From assembly GCF_011045195.1 (NCBI RefSeq), contig NZ_CP049199.1, positions 1,860,001 to 1,924,000 of the forward strand: DNA of 64,000 nt, given 5' to 3'. This DNA is from Caulobacter soli (GTDB lineage: Bacteria; Pseudomonadota; Alphaproteobacteria; Caulobacterales; Caulobacteraceae). Made by a program: the position numbers and the translations under genes. The notes below the pieces were generated by a model. The model worked only from the letters and a program-made list of their open reading frames with translations, searched no databases and was not told the DNA's origin. Of the stretch, positions 25,609 through 34,073 are shown in pieces (the stretch's first letter is position 1; each line of letters opens with the position of its first letter).

Positions 25609-26751
25609 TCAGGGCTCGGCGGTGCGGATGGCGGCCGGTCCGGCGGGCATGGCCAAGCTTGCTTCGTGGCGCAGTCGGCGACCGTCGAAGGCGAAGGATT
25701 CGACCGTCTGGCCGACCATGCACTGCACCAGCAGCCGGCGGGAATCGCGCGACCAGACGATGCCCTGGCTCCATCCGCCGATCGGTGCCTGGGCGACCTT
25801 GACCAGCCGCTGGCCGTCGATCCGCCAGACCTGAACCAGGCCCTGGAGGTGATAGCCCGGCGCCTTGACCGAGAGGTTGGAGCCCTCGTTGACGCTGACG
25901 GCCACGTAACGGCCGTCAGGGGACATCTTCAGCCCTTCGGGGGTCAAGCCCACCGCGACGCTGTCGACGACCACGGGGACGGGCGGAGAGAGGTCGATCA
26001 GGCTGACGGTGTCCACGTCGCGCCCGCCGCCGCCGATGTTGCCCGACACCGCGAAGCGGCGCGGCCCGTCGGTGTCGATCTGATAGGGCCGCAAGCCGGC
26101 CGCCAGGCTCACGGGCGTGAGGGTCACATTGGCGCCATCGATGCCGAGCTGGACGATCTTGTGGTCGTGATCGCGCGACACCAGGGCCCGGCGGTCGTTG
26201 TCGAAGAAGATCGGCATGGCCGGCGAGGAGTCCGGCGCGCCGACCGTGACCTTGCCGGCGGGCGTGGCGACGCCGCCCGCCAGGGTGAAGATGCTGACCG
26301 TGCCCTCGGACCGGTTGGCGACCAGGGCCAGGGTTCCGGCGCGGTTGATCGACACCCCCGAGGCCCCGGCGCCCGCGCGCAGGGTGGCGGTGACCTTGCG
26401 GGTCTTCAGGTCGATCACGCTGACCACGTCGTCGGGGACGATCCTGGTCGGGTCGCCGGGATCGAGCTTGCGGGACGAGGTGACCAGGGCGAAGGACTCG
26501 TCCGGGGCCACCGCGACACTGGACGGCGGGCCGATCACGCTGGTCGGGGCGGCGATCTCGCCGATGATCCGCGGCGGCGAGGCCGACAGGTCGATCAGCG
26601 ACACCGAGTCGGCGGTCGGATGGGCCGGCACCACCTGGGCGCCGTCATCCAGCACCTGTTTGCCGTCATTGGCCGAGACCGCGATCTGGGCGTGGGCGGC
26701 GCCGGAGAGGCCCAGGCTCAGGGCGACGGCGAGGAGGGGGCGGACGAGCAT
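25609..26751 (-). CDS. secreted beta-propeller protein (YncE/cytochrome-d1-like repeats)
   Basis: 380 residues with a signal peptide ending at SGAAHAQ. Repeated blade motifs recur every 45-55 residues: VAVAPDESFALVTS, VSVIDLKTRKVTATLRAG, VSINRAGTLALVANRSEGTVSIFTLAG, VSLIDLSPP, LKMSPDGRYVAVSVNEG, giving about seven blades. No catalytic residues can be assigned; such proteins bind ligands or metals in the periplasm. Upstream frame to 26871 is open but lacks a signal sequence. It follows a TonB receptor on the same strand with two hairpins between, so it may be a substrate-handling partner of that receptor. Confidence 0.8.
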   Translation of the reverse strand: MLVRPLLAVALSLGLSGAAHAQIAVSANDGKQVLDDGAQVVPAHPTADSVSLIDLSASPPRIIGEIAAPTSVIGPPSSVAVAPDESFALVTSSRKLDPGDPTRIVPDDVVSVIDLKTRKVTATLRAGAGASGVSINRAGTLALVANRSEGTVSIFTLAGGVATPAGKVTVGAPDSSPAMPIFFDNDRRALVSRDHDHKIVQLGIDGANVTLTPVSLAAGLRPYQIDTDGPRRFAVSGNIGGGGRDVDTVSLIDLSPPVPVVVDSVAVGLTPEGLKMSPDGRYVAVSVNEGSNLSVKAPGYHLQGLVQVWRIDGQRLVKVAQAPIGGWSQGIVWSRDSRRLLVQCMVGQTVESFAFDGRRLRHEASLAMPAGPAAIRTAEP

Positions 26752-26806
26752 GCGGTGATCCTGACCGTGTGGCGCGCGGCGCGCCAGGGGGCGTGAAACG
26801 CAAAGC

Positions 26807-26834
26807 GCGCGGACGCCGGGAGGGACGTCCGCGC
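26807..26834. repeat. hairpin upstream of propeller gene
   Basis: GCGCGGACG and CGTCCGCGC form a 9-bp stem around a ten-base loop. Together with the hairpin at 26897 it lies between the TonB receptor and the propeller gene, where it could attenuate read-through. Confidence 0.45.
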
Positions 26835-26896
26835 ACCTCTGCTGTCGGTGGCGCGGCAGGGACAAATCCACCGCGCGACCGCTTCAATCCAGGCGC

Positions 26897-26919
26897 TCGG
26901 CCTGCGAAAAGCAGGCCGA
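26897..26919 (-). terminator. hairpin downstream of TonB receptor
   Basis: TCGGCCTGC, GAAAA loop, GCAGGCCGA: a perfect 9-bp stem, roughly 60 bases past the receptor stop codon. It lacks a clear T tract. Confidence 0.45.
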
Positions 26920-26933
26920 ACTTCAAATACCTG

Positions 26934-26981
26934 GAGCGTGACAAGCGCCGAAACCGGCATCCACTTTCGGCTGTCACGCTC
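26934..26981. repeat. dispersed palindromic repeat touching the receptor stop codon
   Basis: Arms GAGCGTGACA and TGTCACGCTC with inner complementary GCCGAAA / TTTCGGC segments, close in layout to the palindromic repeats scattered through rhizobial and caulobacterial genomes. Its last base falls in the stop codon of the TonB receptor gene, so it directly abuts the coding end. Confidence 0.6.
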
Positions 26982-29836
26982 TAGTAGGTGTAGCGAACGC
27001 CCAGAATGAACTCGCGACCCGTGTGGTGGTAGAACGAGGTCCGGTCAGCGACGGAGTCGTTGAACTGGTCCTGGTTTTCGTCGGTCAGGTTCACCCCCTC
27101 GAAGGTGAGCTTGAAGTGATCGTTGACGGTGTACTGCAGCGAGGCGTCGACATTGAGCGTCTTGTTGGTGCCGTCGGCGTCGGTGCCGGCTTCCGAACCC
27201 GGGACCCGGGTCAGGTAGGCGTCGCGATAGGCCGCCGAGACACGGGCGCTCCACTTGGTGTCCTCGTAGTAGAACGTGGCGTTGTACGAGGCGGGCGACA
27301 GGCCCGTCAGGTTGGCCGTGGCCACCACCGCGCCGGCGCCGTTCAGATAGTTGATCGACGATTTGACGTGCGTGTAGTTCAGCAGCAGGCCGGTGTGCTT
27401 GAGCAGGCCCGGCAGGAAGGTCAGCGGCTGCTGGTAGTTGATTTCGTAGCCGGTCAGGTCGCCACCGGGGGTGTTGGTCGGCACGGTGAACTGCCACTGA
27501 GCGTCCACGCTACAGCCGTTGGTCGTGCCGCAGGCGGCGACGGCCACGCTGTCGGGCAGGCCGAACGGGTTGCCGCTGAAGGTGCTGTTGGTCTGCACCG
27601 TCTGGACGAAGCTGCTGATCTGCTTCTTGAACAAGGCCAGCGACAGCAGGCCCGACTGCTGGAAGTACCACTCGAACGACAGATCGTAGGCCTTGGCCCG
27701 GAACGGGTCGAGGTTGGGGTTGCCGGCGCTGACGCTGCGGCCGGCGCCGGAGACGCTGATCGTCGCGCCAGGGGTCAGGCTGCCCAGGTCAGGCCGCGAC
27801 ATCACCTTGGCCGCGCTGAAGCGGATCAGGAAGCTGTCGATCGGCTCGTAGACGACGTTCATCGACGGCAGGGTGTCGCTGTATTCGCGCTCGGCCGAAA
27901 CCGCCAGCGGCGCGCCGCTGACATAGGTGTAGCCGTTGGAAGCCTGCTTGGTCTTCACATAGCGGACGCCGAAGTTGCCGCGCAGGGGATGGCCGGCGAC
28001 CTCGGTGTTGAAGTCGGCCTGCACGTAGCCGCCCAGGTCCTTTTCCTCGACGCCGCGGTTGTTGCCCAGGGCCGGCTCGTTGCCGAGGTGGAAGGTGCCG
28101 CCATAGGCCGTCTGGTCATAGAGGCTGAGCACGTCGGCCGCCTTCTTGACGTCGGGGATCAGCGACGCGATGCCGCCGAACGAGGCGATCTGACCGTAGG
28201 TCGAGCGGTCGATGGCGGTCAGGGCGGCCGGCACGGTGGGTTCGAGGTTGGTGCTGGTGCCGTTCGAGCGGCGCAGCTCGGTGGTGGTGAACTTGTACTG
28301 CTTGTAGTCGCCGCCGCCGCTCAGCTTGAAGATGCCGAGATTGGCCCATTCGCCGTCGATCTGGGCGACGTCGTAGGTGTTGATGGCGGTTTGCGGGCGT
28401 TCGCGGATCTGGGTCAGGACCCACTTGCTCGGGTCGGTCAGCGAGGCGCTGCCGTAGTTGACCACCGGCAGGTTGCCGTTGGTGTAGTCGTACGAATAAC
28501 CCTGGACGTTGAACTGGTCGAACTGGACCGTGGTCTGGATCGGGTTCTCGTGGTCGGACTTGGAGTGGCCGACCAGGCCGGTGATCTTGATGTCGTCGGT
28601 GATCTGCTGTTCCAGGTTCAAGCCGTATTGGGTGAACTTGGTGTCCAGTTCGTCGAAGCGGTTCTCGACGCGCAGGTCGACGTTGTTGAACTTGCCCGCG
28701 ATCATCGTGTTCTTGTCGTCGATCGTCGACGAGACCACGTGGGTCTGGGCGATGCCGCAGGAGGTGGCGACGTTGGCGGCCGTACAGGCCCCGCCGACGC
28801 TGAACGACGGCGCTTCTAGATACTGCTCCTCGCGGGTGCCCTTGAAGTCGGCGTAGAGGGCGTCGAAGCTCAGCGTGGTCTTGTCACTCGGCCTCCATTG
28901 CAGCGACAGGGTGCCGCCCAGGCGCTTCTGGTCGTCGATATAGTTGTCGTAGCGCGGGAAGCGCGGGTGGAAGGCGGCGTTGTTGGCGGCGGCGGCCGGG
29001 TTGACCGTGGTGGGCAGGCCCGCGCCGTTGGGCAGGGCGTCGAAGCCCGGGCCGAACGCGTTGCCGGTCGCCCAGCGCACGGTCGAGGAGCCCTGATCGT
29101 CCAGCTGACGCTTGGTGTAGGCCACCGACAACAGGGCGCCGAACTTGTCGTCATCCCAGGTGTTGGAGATCATGAAGGCGCCGCGCGGATTGGTCGACTT
29201 GGCCAGGTCGTTGTAGCTGCCCTGCAGCGAGCCGACCATCTTGAAGCCCTTGTAGTCGAAGGGGCGGGCGGTGCGCAGGTCGACCGTGGCGCCTAGCGAG
29301 CCTTCTTCCGTGGAGGCTTCGGCGGTCTTGCGCACGGTGATGGCGCTGAACAGGTCCGAGGCGAAGACGTTGAAGTCGAACGAGCGGCCGCGGTTGATGC
29401 CGCCGCCGGCGTCCGAGCCGCCGCCGGTGGTCAGGGCTTCCATGCCGTTGATGCGCACGCGGGTGAACTGGGGACCCAGGCCCCGCACCGAGATCTGGCG
29501 ACCTTCACCGCCGTCACGGGCCAGGGCGACGCCCGGAATGCGCTGGATGGATTCCGAAAGGTTCAGGTCGGGGAACTTGCCGATGTCCTCGGCCAGGATG
29601 GAGTCGACGGCGGCCGACTCGTTGCGCTTGACGTTCAGCGCCTTGGCCAGGCTGTTGCGGAAACCGGTGACCACCACTTCCGACACGGCTTCCTGGTTAT
29701 CCGCGGCGGCGGCAGGAGCGGGGGCGGAGGCGGCCGGCGCGTCCTGCCGCGCGGCGGCGGGGGTGGCGGCGAGGCCGAAGCAGACGGCGGCCATGGACGC
29801 GCTCGCCAACCACGCGCGGCGTTGAACTGTAGGCAT
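26981..29836 (-). CDS. TonB-dependent receptor, large carbohydrate-type
   Basis: 951 residues. Signal peptide ending near ATPAAA, then an Ala-rich linker and the plug (SEVVVTGFRNSLAKALNVKR, ILAEDIGKFPDLNLSESIQRIPGV, ISVRGLGPQFTRVRINGMEAL), then a barrel ending in FILGVRYTY. The GFRxSLxxAxxxKR and DIGKFPDxNxxESxQRIPG signatures mark the large alphaproteobacterial receptors that carry oligosaccharides rather than siderophores. GGGAGGG precedes the ATG. A copy of the 39-nt LysR-type element lies 106 bases upstream, tying it to the tarD/GH28 regulon; pectic fragments are the favoured but unproven cargo. Confidence 0.92.
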   Translation of the reverse strand: MPTVQRRAWLASASMAAVCFGLAATPAAARQDAPAASAPAPAAAADNQEAVSEVVVTGFRNSLAKALNVKRNESAAVDSILAEDIGKFPDLNLSESIQRIPGVALARDGGEGRQISVRGLGPQFTRVRINGMEALTTGGGSDAGGGINRGRSFDFNVFASDLFSAITVRKTAEASTEEGSLGATVDLRTARPFDYKGFKMVGSLQGSYNDLAKSTNPRGAFMISNTWDDDKFGALLSVAYTKRQLDDQGSSTVRWATGNAFGPGFDALPNGAGLPTTVNPAAAANNAAFHPRFPRYDNYIDDQKRLGGTLSLQWRPSDKTTLSFDALYADFKGTREEQYLEAPSFSVGGACTAANVATSCGIAQTHVVSSTIDDKNTMIAGKFNNVDLRVENRFDELDTKFTQYGLNLEQQITDDIKITGLVGHSKSDHENPIQTTVQFDQFNVQGYSYDYTNGNLPVVNYGSASLTDPSKWVLTQIRERPQTAINTYDVAQIDGEWANLGIFKLSGGGDYKQYKFTTTELRRSNGTSTNLEPTVPAALTAIDRSTYGQIASFGGIASLIPDVKKAADVLSLYDQTAYGGTFHLGNEPALGNNRGVEEKDLGGYVQADFNTEVAGHPLRGNFGVRYVKTKQASNGYTYVSGAPLAVSAEREYSDTLPSMNVVYEPIDSFLIRFSAAKVMSRPDLGSLTPGATISVSGAGRSVSAGNPNLDPFRAKAYDLSFEWYFQQSGLLSLALFKKQISSFVQTVQTNSTFSGNPFGLPDSVAVAACGTTNGCSVDAQWQFTVPTNTPGGDLTGYEINYQQPLTFLPGLLKHTGLLLNYTHVKSSINYLNGAGAVVATANLTGLSPASYNATFYYEDTKWSARVSAAYRDAYLTRVPGSEAGTDADGTNKTLNVDASLQYTVNDHFKLTFEGVNLTDENQDQFNDSVADRTSFYHHTGREFILGVRYTY

Positions 29837-29941
29837 GAATTTTCCCTCCCGACGGGACTTGTATCGACCGTGCTCGGTCTTGTTCTCGGGAAGGGGCGAA
29901 CCTCATCCCACCAGAAGACTGGATCTCCCGGTGGCGCGCCG

Positions 29942-29980
29942 CCAATGCCGTTCTGGAACGTCGTGATGCCGGTCCGGCAT
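29942..29980. promoter_or_regulatory. 39-nt LysR-type element, copy A (TonB receptor)
   Basis: CCAATGCCG, 15 bases, then ATGCCG-GTC-CGGCAT. The second part is a perfect dyad extending to GTGATGCCGG-T-CCGGCATCAC, with T-N11-A form. The proximal half-site is 106 bases from the receptor start; the distal end touches the stop codon of the small helix-turn-helix gene. Confidence 0.75.
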
Positions 29981-30183
29981 CACGCCGCGTGGGCTAGCAA
30001 CCTCTCGTAGCGCTGCAGGATACGCTCAAGCGTCGAGCGCTTGATCGGCTTGCCGTCACGCAGCTTGGTCCAGGTGGTTTCGCTGATCGCGTAGCAATCA
30101 AATAGATGCTCGCGCGTCACGGCGGGCAGCCGGGCGCGCAGGCGTTGGACGAGGTCGCGGGGAACGGTGAGGGTTTCGGCCAT
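29980..30183 (-). CDS. small helix-turn-helix protein, unknown
   Basis: 67 residues. The segment HLFDCYAISETTWTKLRDGKPIKRSTLERILQRYERL has the pattern of an XRE-like DNA-binding domain (a helix, a turn at ISETTWTKL, then a basic third helix). The start at MAETLTVPRDLV is preferred; 15 more codons are open upstream across a hairpin. It sits between the LamG gene and the TonB receptor, same strand, so it may be a local regulator. The name is tentative because small HTH proteins are hard to place. Confidence 0.55.
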   Translation of the reverse strand: MAETLTVPRDLVQRLRARLPAVTREHLFDCYAISETTWTKLRDGKPIKRSTLERILQRYERLLAHAA

Positions 30184-30197
30184 GGGCAGGGTAACGC

Positions 30198-30221
30198 CCC
30201 CGGAGCGCGTCCGCTCCGGGG
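30198..30221 (-). terminator. GC hairpin downstream of LamG gene
   Basis: CCCCGGAGC, six-base loop, GCTCCGGGG: a perfect 9-bp stem 14 bases past the LamG stop codon. No T run follows, so it may be a pause or REP-like stem rather than a full terminator. Confidence 0.5.
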
Positions 30222-30234
30222 TCTCCAAGTTAGA

Positions 30235-33200
30235 TCAAGGGGCGATGACAGTGTTGTTGAGCTGAGTGATCTCCGGCGCGCCGGCCGGGGTGACGATGCG
30301 AACGCGGTAGCCGGTCTTCCAGCCGGCCTTCAGCGCGACCTGGGCGGTCTTGGGCTTCAGGTCGAGCGGGGCGGGCAGGACGGGCGTGGTCGCGCGGGCC
30401 AGTTCCTTGCCCGAGGCGTCCTCCACGACGACCACCGAGGCCGGCGCGGCCTTGGCGCCCAGGCTGTGAACCGTGACGGTCAGGCCCGACTTGCCGGCCT
30501 TGACGTCGTCGCGGCCGATCCCGAGGTCGGCGCGTTCGGTCACCGGGGCGGCGGGCGTCGTCAAGGTGAACTCCCAGGTCGTGGTCTTGCCCGGCGCGAA
30601 CGTCACGTCGAGACCGGCCGTCTTTTCGAACGCCACCGAGGCCGCCGGTTCCGCCGCGCCTTCCACGGCGCGCGTGACCGACCATTGGCCGGACGCAATG
30701 TCCCAGCCGGTCATCACCGCGTGAATCGGTTGGCCGGTCAGGTTGTAACCGGTGACCTTGAAGCTTTTCTGTCCGCCGGTGACCAGGATGCCGACGTCCT
30801 CGGCCGCCGTCGGCGTGTCGAACCGCCAGCTGACCAGGGCGCCGGGGAACATCTGGTTGCGGGACAGGGCCATGGCGCCCAGTCGCGAGCGCTGCAGGAC
30901 GGAGCTGGACAGCTCCACCCGATCCGACCACCAGTGGGCGTCGGTGACCAGCCACATCCGCTGCTCGGCCGTGGTGATCTCGTCGCCATAGGCTTTTTCG
31001 AGATAGGCGGTGTCGCCGGTCGAGCGCCAGGCTTCGTACAGCAGGAAGGCGTCGTCCGCGCCCTTGGCGATCGCCGATTTGAGCTTCGGCGTCTGGGCGT
31101 CGCGCAGGCCCAGCATGTCGATCACGTCGCTGTTCAGCTCGTCGACGCCCTTCAGGCCGGTGCGGGCGATCTGGCCCTTCAGCGGCAGCAGGTACTTCTC
31201 GTCGCCGGTCCAGCGGTAGGCCGCCCAGAACAGCTGCATCGCCGAGACGTTGCCGCGGCCCTTGCCGACCAGTTCGCCACGCGACTGGCCCGTGGCGGAA
31301 TGGATGTCTTCCGGATAGCGCCAGGTGCCGTCCGGATCCTGCTTGCCATGGGCCAGGTGGCCGTCGGCGAGGTCGACCACCAGCTTCTTGATGGTCGGGT
31401 CGCCGTTGAAGTCGGCCAGCACGATGCCCGGGTGCAGGATCAGGTACGAATAGGGGTGCGACCAGCCCCACGGGCCGTCACGCGATACGTCGGTGGCCGA
31501 GAAGAAACGGCTGACAGGGTGGACGTGGCCATCCTCGGCCTTGTGCATCACGGTGGGATAGGCGCGAGCGGTTTCCATCAGCCGCTCGACGATCTTGGGA
31601 TCGCCGTAGCTGGTATACATGGCCTCGGCCTTGAGGTTGATCGCCTCTTCGTACGAGTGCAGCTCGTCGGTTTTGATCTTGCCCAGGCCCAGGGGCATCA
31701 TGTCGTTCTTGTAGGCCGCGTCGAGCAGGGCGTTCAGCGAGGCGGTGGTCTTGTCGGGGATGTCACCCATCAGGGCCAGGGGCGGCCATTGCTGGGTCAG
31801 GTCGTTGTCGTCCGAGATGCCGCCGCCGAAGTCGCCATAGGCCGACTGGCGGTGGTCGATCCACCATTCGATGAACTTGCGGACGCGCTTGAGGTCCTCG
31901 ACCTGCAGGAAGGCCCACTTGGGCACGCCGGCCGGGGCGGTCGGCGTGGCGACGGCTGGGCCCGGCTGCTCCGGATTGAGCTCGAACCACATCTCGCGGC
32001 CGTGCTGGTTCTTCGGGTCGACCTTCAGCAGGTCCGACAGCTCAAGGTCCAGGCGCTCATAGCGGGCCAGGCGCTTGGAGACGTCGTGCTCTTCCACCAG
32101 GAAGGCCAGGTTGTCGCGCGCCTGGGCCAGGCGGTCGGCGACGTGCTCGGCCTTGGCGTCGTCGGCCGACTTGAACTTCAGGCGCACGGCCATGCCGTCC
32201 AGCTGCTTGGCGTCGAAGTCGGCGCCCGCGCCGGCGATGCTGAGATACAGGCTCTTGCCGGCGGGCAGGATGCGGTCGCGGGTGTCGAGGAACACCGTGC
32301 GGGCCTCGCCTGGCTTGACCGAGACGTTGACGTCCAGCAGGTCGCGGCCCGGCCACAGCGGGTCCTTGATCTTGATGTTCAGCGGGAAGAGGCCGCCGTG
32401 GGTGGCCTTGACGTTCAGGGCCGGGATGTCGATCGCCACGCCGTCCAGGCCGATGTCGGCGCCTTGCCAGCCATATTCGAACTTGCCCACCGGACCGCCG
32501 GGGCGGCCCAGGCGGAAGTCGGCGGGGATCAGCACGTGCACGATCGGCTGGACCGGACCCGTGGCGTCGGGGCGCGCCTTCACAGGGGCGCCGGCGGGCA
32601 GGGCGGCGACGGTGGTCCGCTCGCCGGCCGCGAACCGGCCCTTCACGAAGGTCGACAGCTCGTCCAGCGTCGGATAGGCGCCCGGATCGGCGCTGGGACG
32701 CACGACATAGCTCAGCGTGAACTCGTCCGGCTCGGCGGCGGCGGTGACGTTGTAAGCGCCCAACTCCTGGATCGGGGTTTCCTGGACGACGTTGTCGAAC
32801 CGCAGCTTGCCGCCCTTCAGGGCCGCGAACTGGTTGAAGGTGCGAAGCTCGCCTTTGGCGCGCTTGGCCAGCGGGGTTTCCTTGCCGGCCGCGTCGATCG
32901 TGGTCAGCGCGCCATAGGCCGCGCCCTGGAATTCCAAGCGGTTATAGGGCTCGTTGGGCAGGGTGAAGGTGATCGCCTTGCCGCCTTCGACATAGACGTT
33001 CCAGTCCGGCAGCTCGAAATAGTCGTGGCGGCCGGGCAGGCTCGAGCGGTTGTAGACGCCGGGCCAGGTGGTCTCGGGAATGCCGTCCGAGCCCAGGCTC
33101 ATGCGCTCCTTGATGTCGAACTGGTCGGTGAACTCGACCTTGCGGATCGTGGTCTTGCCGTCGGCCAGATAGGGCGGCGGATCGGCCGGGCGGTCCCAGC

Positions 33201-34002
33201 CGTAGCGATAGAGCCACGTCTTGGCGTCGGCGACCTGAACAGCGGCCGGGGCGGGCTCCTTGCCGGCGGCGAGGCCCGCGATGGCGGCGTCGTCCAGGGC
33301 GTGGTCGTAGACGCGGATGTCGTCGACGTCGCCGCCGCGGATGAACTGGTAGGCGCTCTGCACCTGGTGGGGCGAGATCACCCGGCTGTGCGGGCCGAAC
33401 TGGTTCAGGCCGGCGTCGAGGGCGGCGGCCTGGGCCTTGGAGGCCACCGGCTTGCCGTCGATATAGAGGGCGATCCCCTTGGCCTCGTCCCAGGTGAAGG
33501 TGACCAGGATCCACTGGTCGGGCTTGGGCGCTTCGGCGGTGGTGCTGACCCGCACCCGCGACAGGTTGTCGTCGGTGACGAAGGCGTCGAAGCCCTTGCC
33601 GTTCCAGTCGATGCGCAGCCAGGTCATGTCCCAGCTGGTGTGGTCGGCGTAGCCGACGCGGAACAGCGGGAAGGGCGTGGGGCCGACCGGATCGCGGGCC
33701 CGCCAGTAGAAGCTGAGCGTGCCGCGCTGGGCGTAGATGTTGCCCGGGGCCATCCAGCTCAGCGTCTCTTCGCCAGCGGCCTCGATATAGGGGCCGTGGG
33801 TCGGATCGGTCTTGATCTTGACCTTGTCGGCGAAGTTGGGCGTGGCCACGCCGCCGGCGACGTCGGCGGTCAGGCCCTTGTCGCCCGTCAGATGAAACAG
33901 CAGGCCGCTGTCGTCAGCGGCGTGAGCGAGGGCGGGGGCGGCGATCAGCGCGGCCGAGACGAGAAGCGCGGCCTTGAAAGTCTGTTTGGTGACGCGGGCC
34001 AT
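30235..34002 (-). CDS. 1255-residue secreted LamG-domain protein, probable polysaccharide enzyme of unassigned family
   Basis: Signal peptide ending LAHAA; a LamG/concanavalin-like jelly roll at about residues 30-250 (GTLSFYWRARDP, WILVTFTWDEAKGIALYIDGKP, DDIRVYDHALDD); beta-rich modules to about residue 640; then a long helical part (about 680-1050) with WWIDHRQSAYGDFGGGISDDNDLTQQWP, WGWSHPYSYLILHPG and AAYRWTGDEKYLLPLKG, resembling the alpha/alpha-toroid of GH or PL enzymes. A C-terminal beta domain follows. GGGAGGG precedes the ATG at 34002; the open frame beyond it belongs to antisense/dctA DNA. An ACCGGT operator shared with galM supports a sugar-related job. I cannot assign a CAZy family. 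Confidence 0.82.
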   Translation of the reverse strand: MARVTKQTFKAALLVSAALIAAPALAHAADDSGLLFHLTGDKGLTADVAGGVATPNFADKVKIKTDPTHGPYIEAAGEETLSWMAPGNIYAQRGTLSFYWRARDPVGPTPFPLFRVGYADHTSWDMTWLRIDWNGKGFDAFVTDDNLSRVRVSTTAEAPKPDQWILVTFTWDEAKGIALYIDGKPVASKAQAAALDAGLNQFGPHSRVISPHQVQSAYQFIRGGDVDDIRVYDHALDDAAIAGLAAGKEPAPAAVQVADAKTWLYRYGWDRPADPPPYLADGKTTIRKVEFTDQFDIKERMSLGSDGIPETTWPGVYNRSSLPGRHDYFELPDWNVYVEGGKAITFTLPNEPYNRLEFQGAAYGALTTIDAAGKETPLAKRAKGELRTFNQFAALKGGKLRFDNVVQETPIQELGAYNVTAAAEPDEFTLSYVVRPSADPGAYPTLDELSTFVKGRFAAGERTTVAALPAGAPVKARPDATGPVQPIVHVLIPADFRLGRPGGPVGKFEYGWQGADIGLDGVAIDIPALNVKATHGGLFPLNIKIKDPLWPGRDLLDVNVSVKPGEARTVFLDTRDRILPAGKSLYLSIAGAGADFDAKQLDGMAVRLKFKSADDAKAEHVADRLAQARDNLAFLVEEHDVSKRLARYERLDLELSDLLKVDPKNQHGREMWFELNPEQPGPAVATPTAPAGVPKWAFLQVEDLKRVRKFIEWWIDHRQSAYGDFGGGISDDNDLTQQWPPLALMGDIPDKTTASLNALLDAAYKNDMMPLGLGKIKTDELHSYEEAINLKAEAMYTSYGDPKIVERLMETARAYPTVMHKAEDGHVHPVSRFFSATDVSRDGPWGWSHPYSYLILHPGIVLADFNGDPTIKKLVVDLADGHLAHGKQDPDGTWRYPEDIHSATGQSRGELVGKGRGNVSAMQLFWAAYRWTGDEKYLLPLKGQIARTGLKGVDELNSDVIDMLGLRDAQTPKLKSAIAKGADDAFLLYEAWRSTGDTAYLEKAYGDEITTAEQRMWLVTDAHWWSDRVELSSSVLQRSRLGAMALSRNQMFPGALVSWRFDTPTAAEDVGILVTGGQKSFKVTGYNLTGQPIHAVMTGWDIASGQWSVTRAVEGAAEPAASVAFEKTAGLDVTFAPGKTTTWEFTLTTPAAPVTERADLGIGRDDVKAGKSGLTVTVHSLGAKAAPASVVVVEDASGKELARATTPVLPAPLDLKPKTAQVALKAGWKTGYRVRIVTPAGAPEITQLNNTVIAP

Positions 34003-34040
34003 GTCGCCCTCCCTACTTGTGCTCTTATAGAGTCTGTTCT

Positions 34041-34056
34041 TGGAAACCGGTGTCAT
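34041..34056. promoter_or_regulatory. ACCGGT-centred operator upstream of LamG gene
   Basis: TGGAAACCGGTGTCAT, base for base the same as the galM site at 22975, 39 bases before the LamG start codon and between it and the dctA stop. A related ATGAGACCGGTACCAT lies at 41904. Confidence 0.65.
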
Positions 34057-34073
34057 TGAAAGCGGCGCCGAAA

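Noticed and set aside
30106..34059. 1317-codon open frame antisense to the LamG gene
   Set aside because: The product is rich in Gly, Arg, Val, Asp and Gln with no domain, typical of antisense frames in high-GC DNA. The opposite strand encodes a protein with a signal peptide and recognisable domains.
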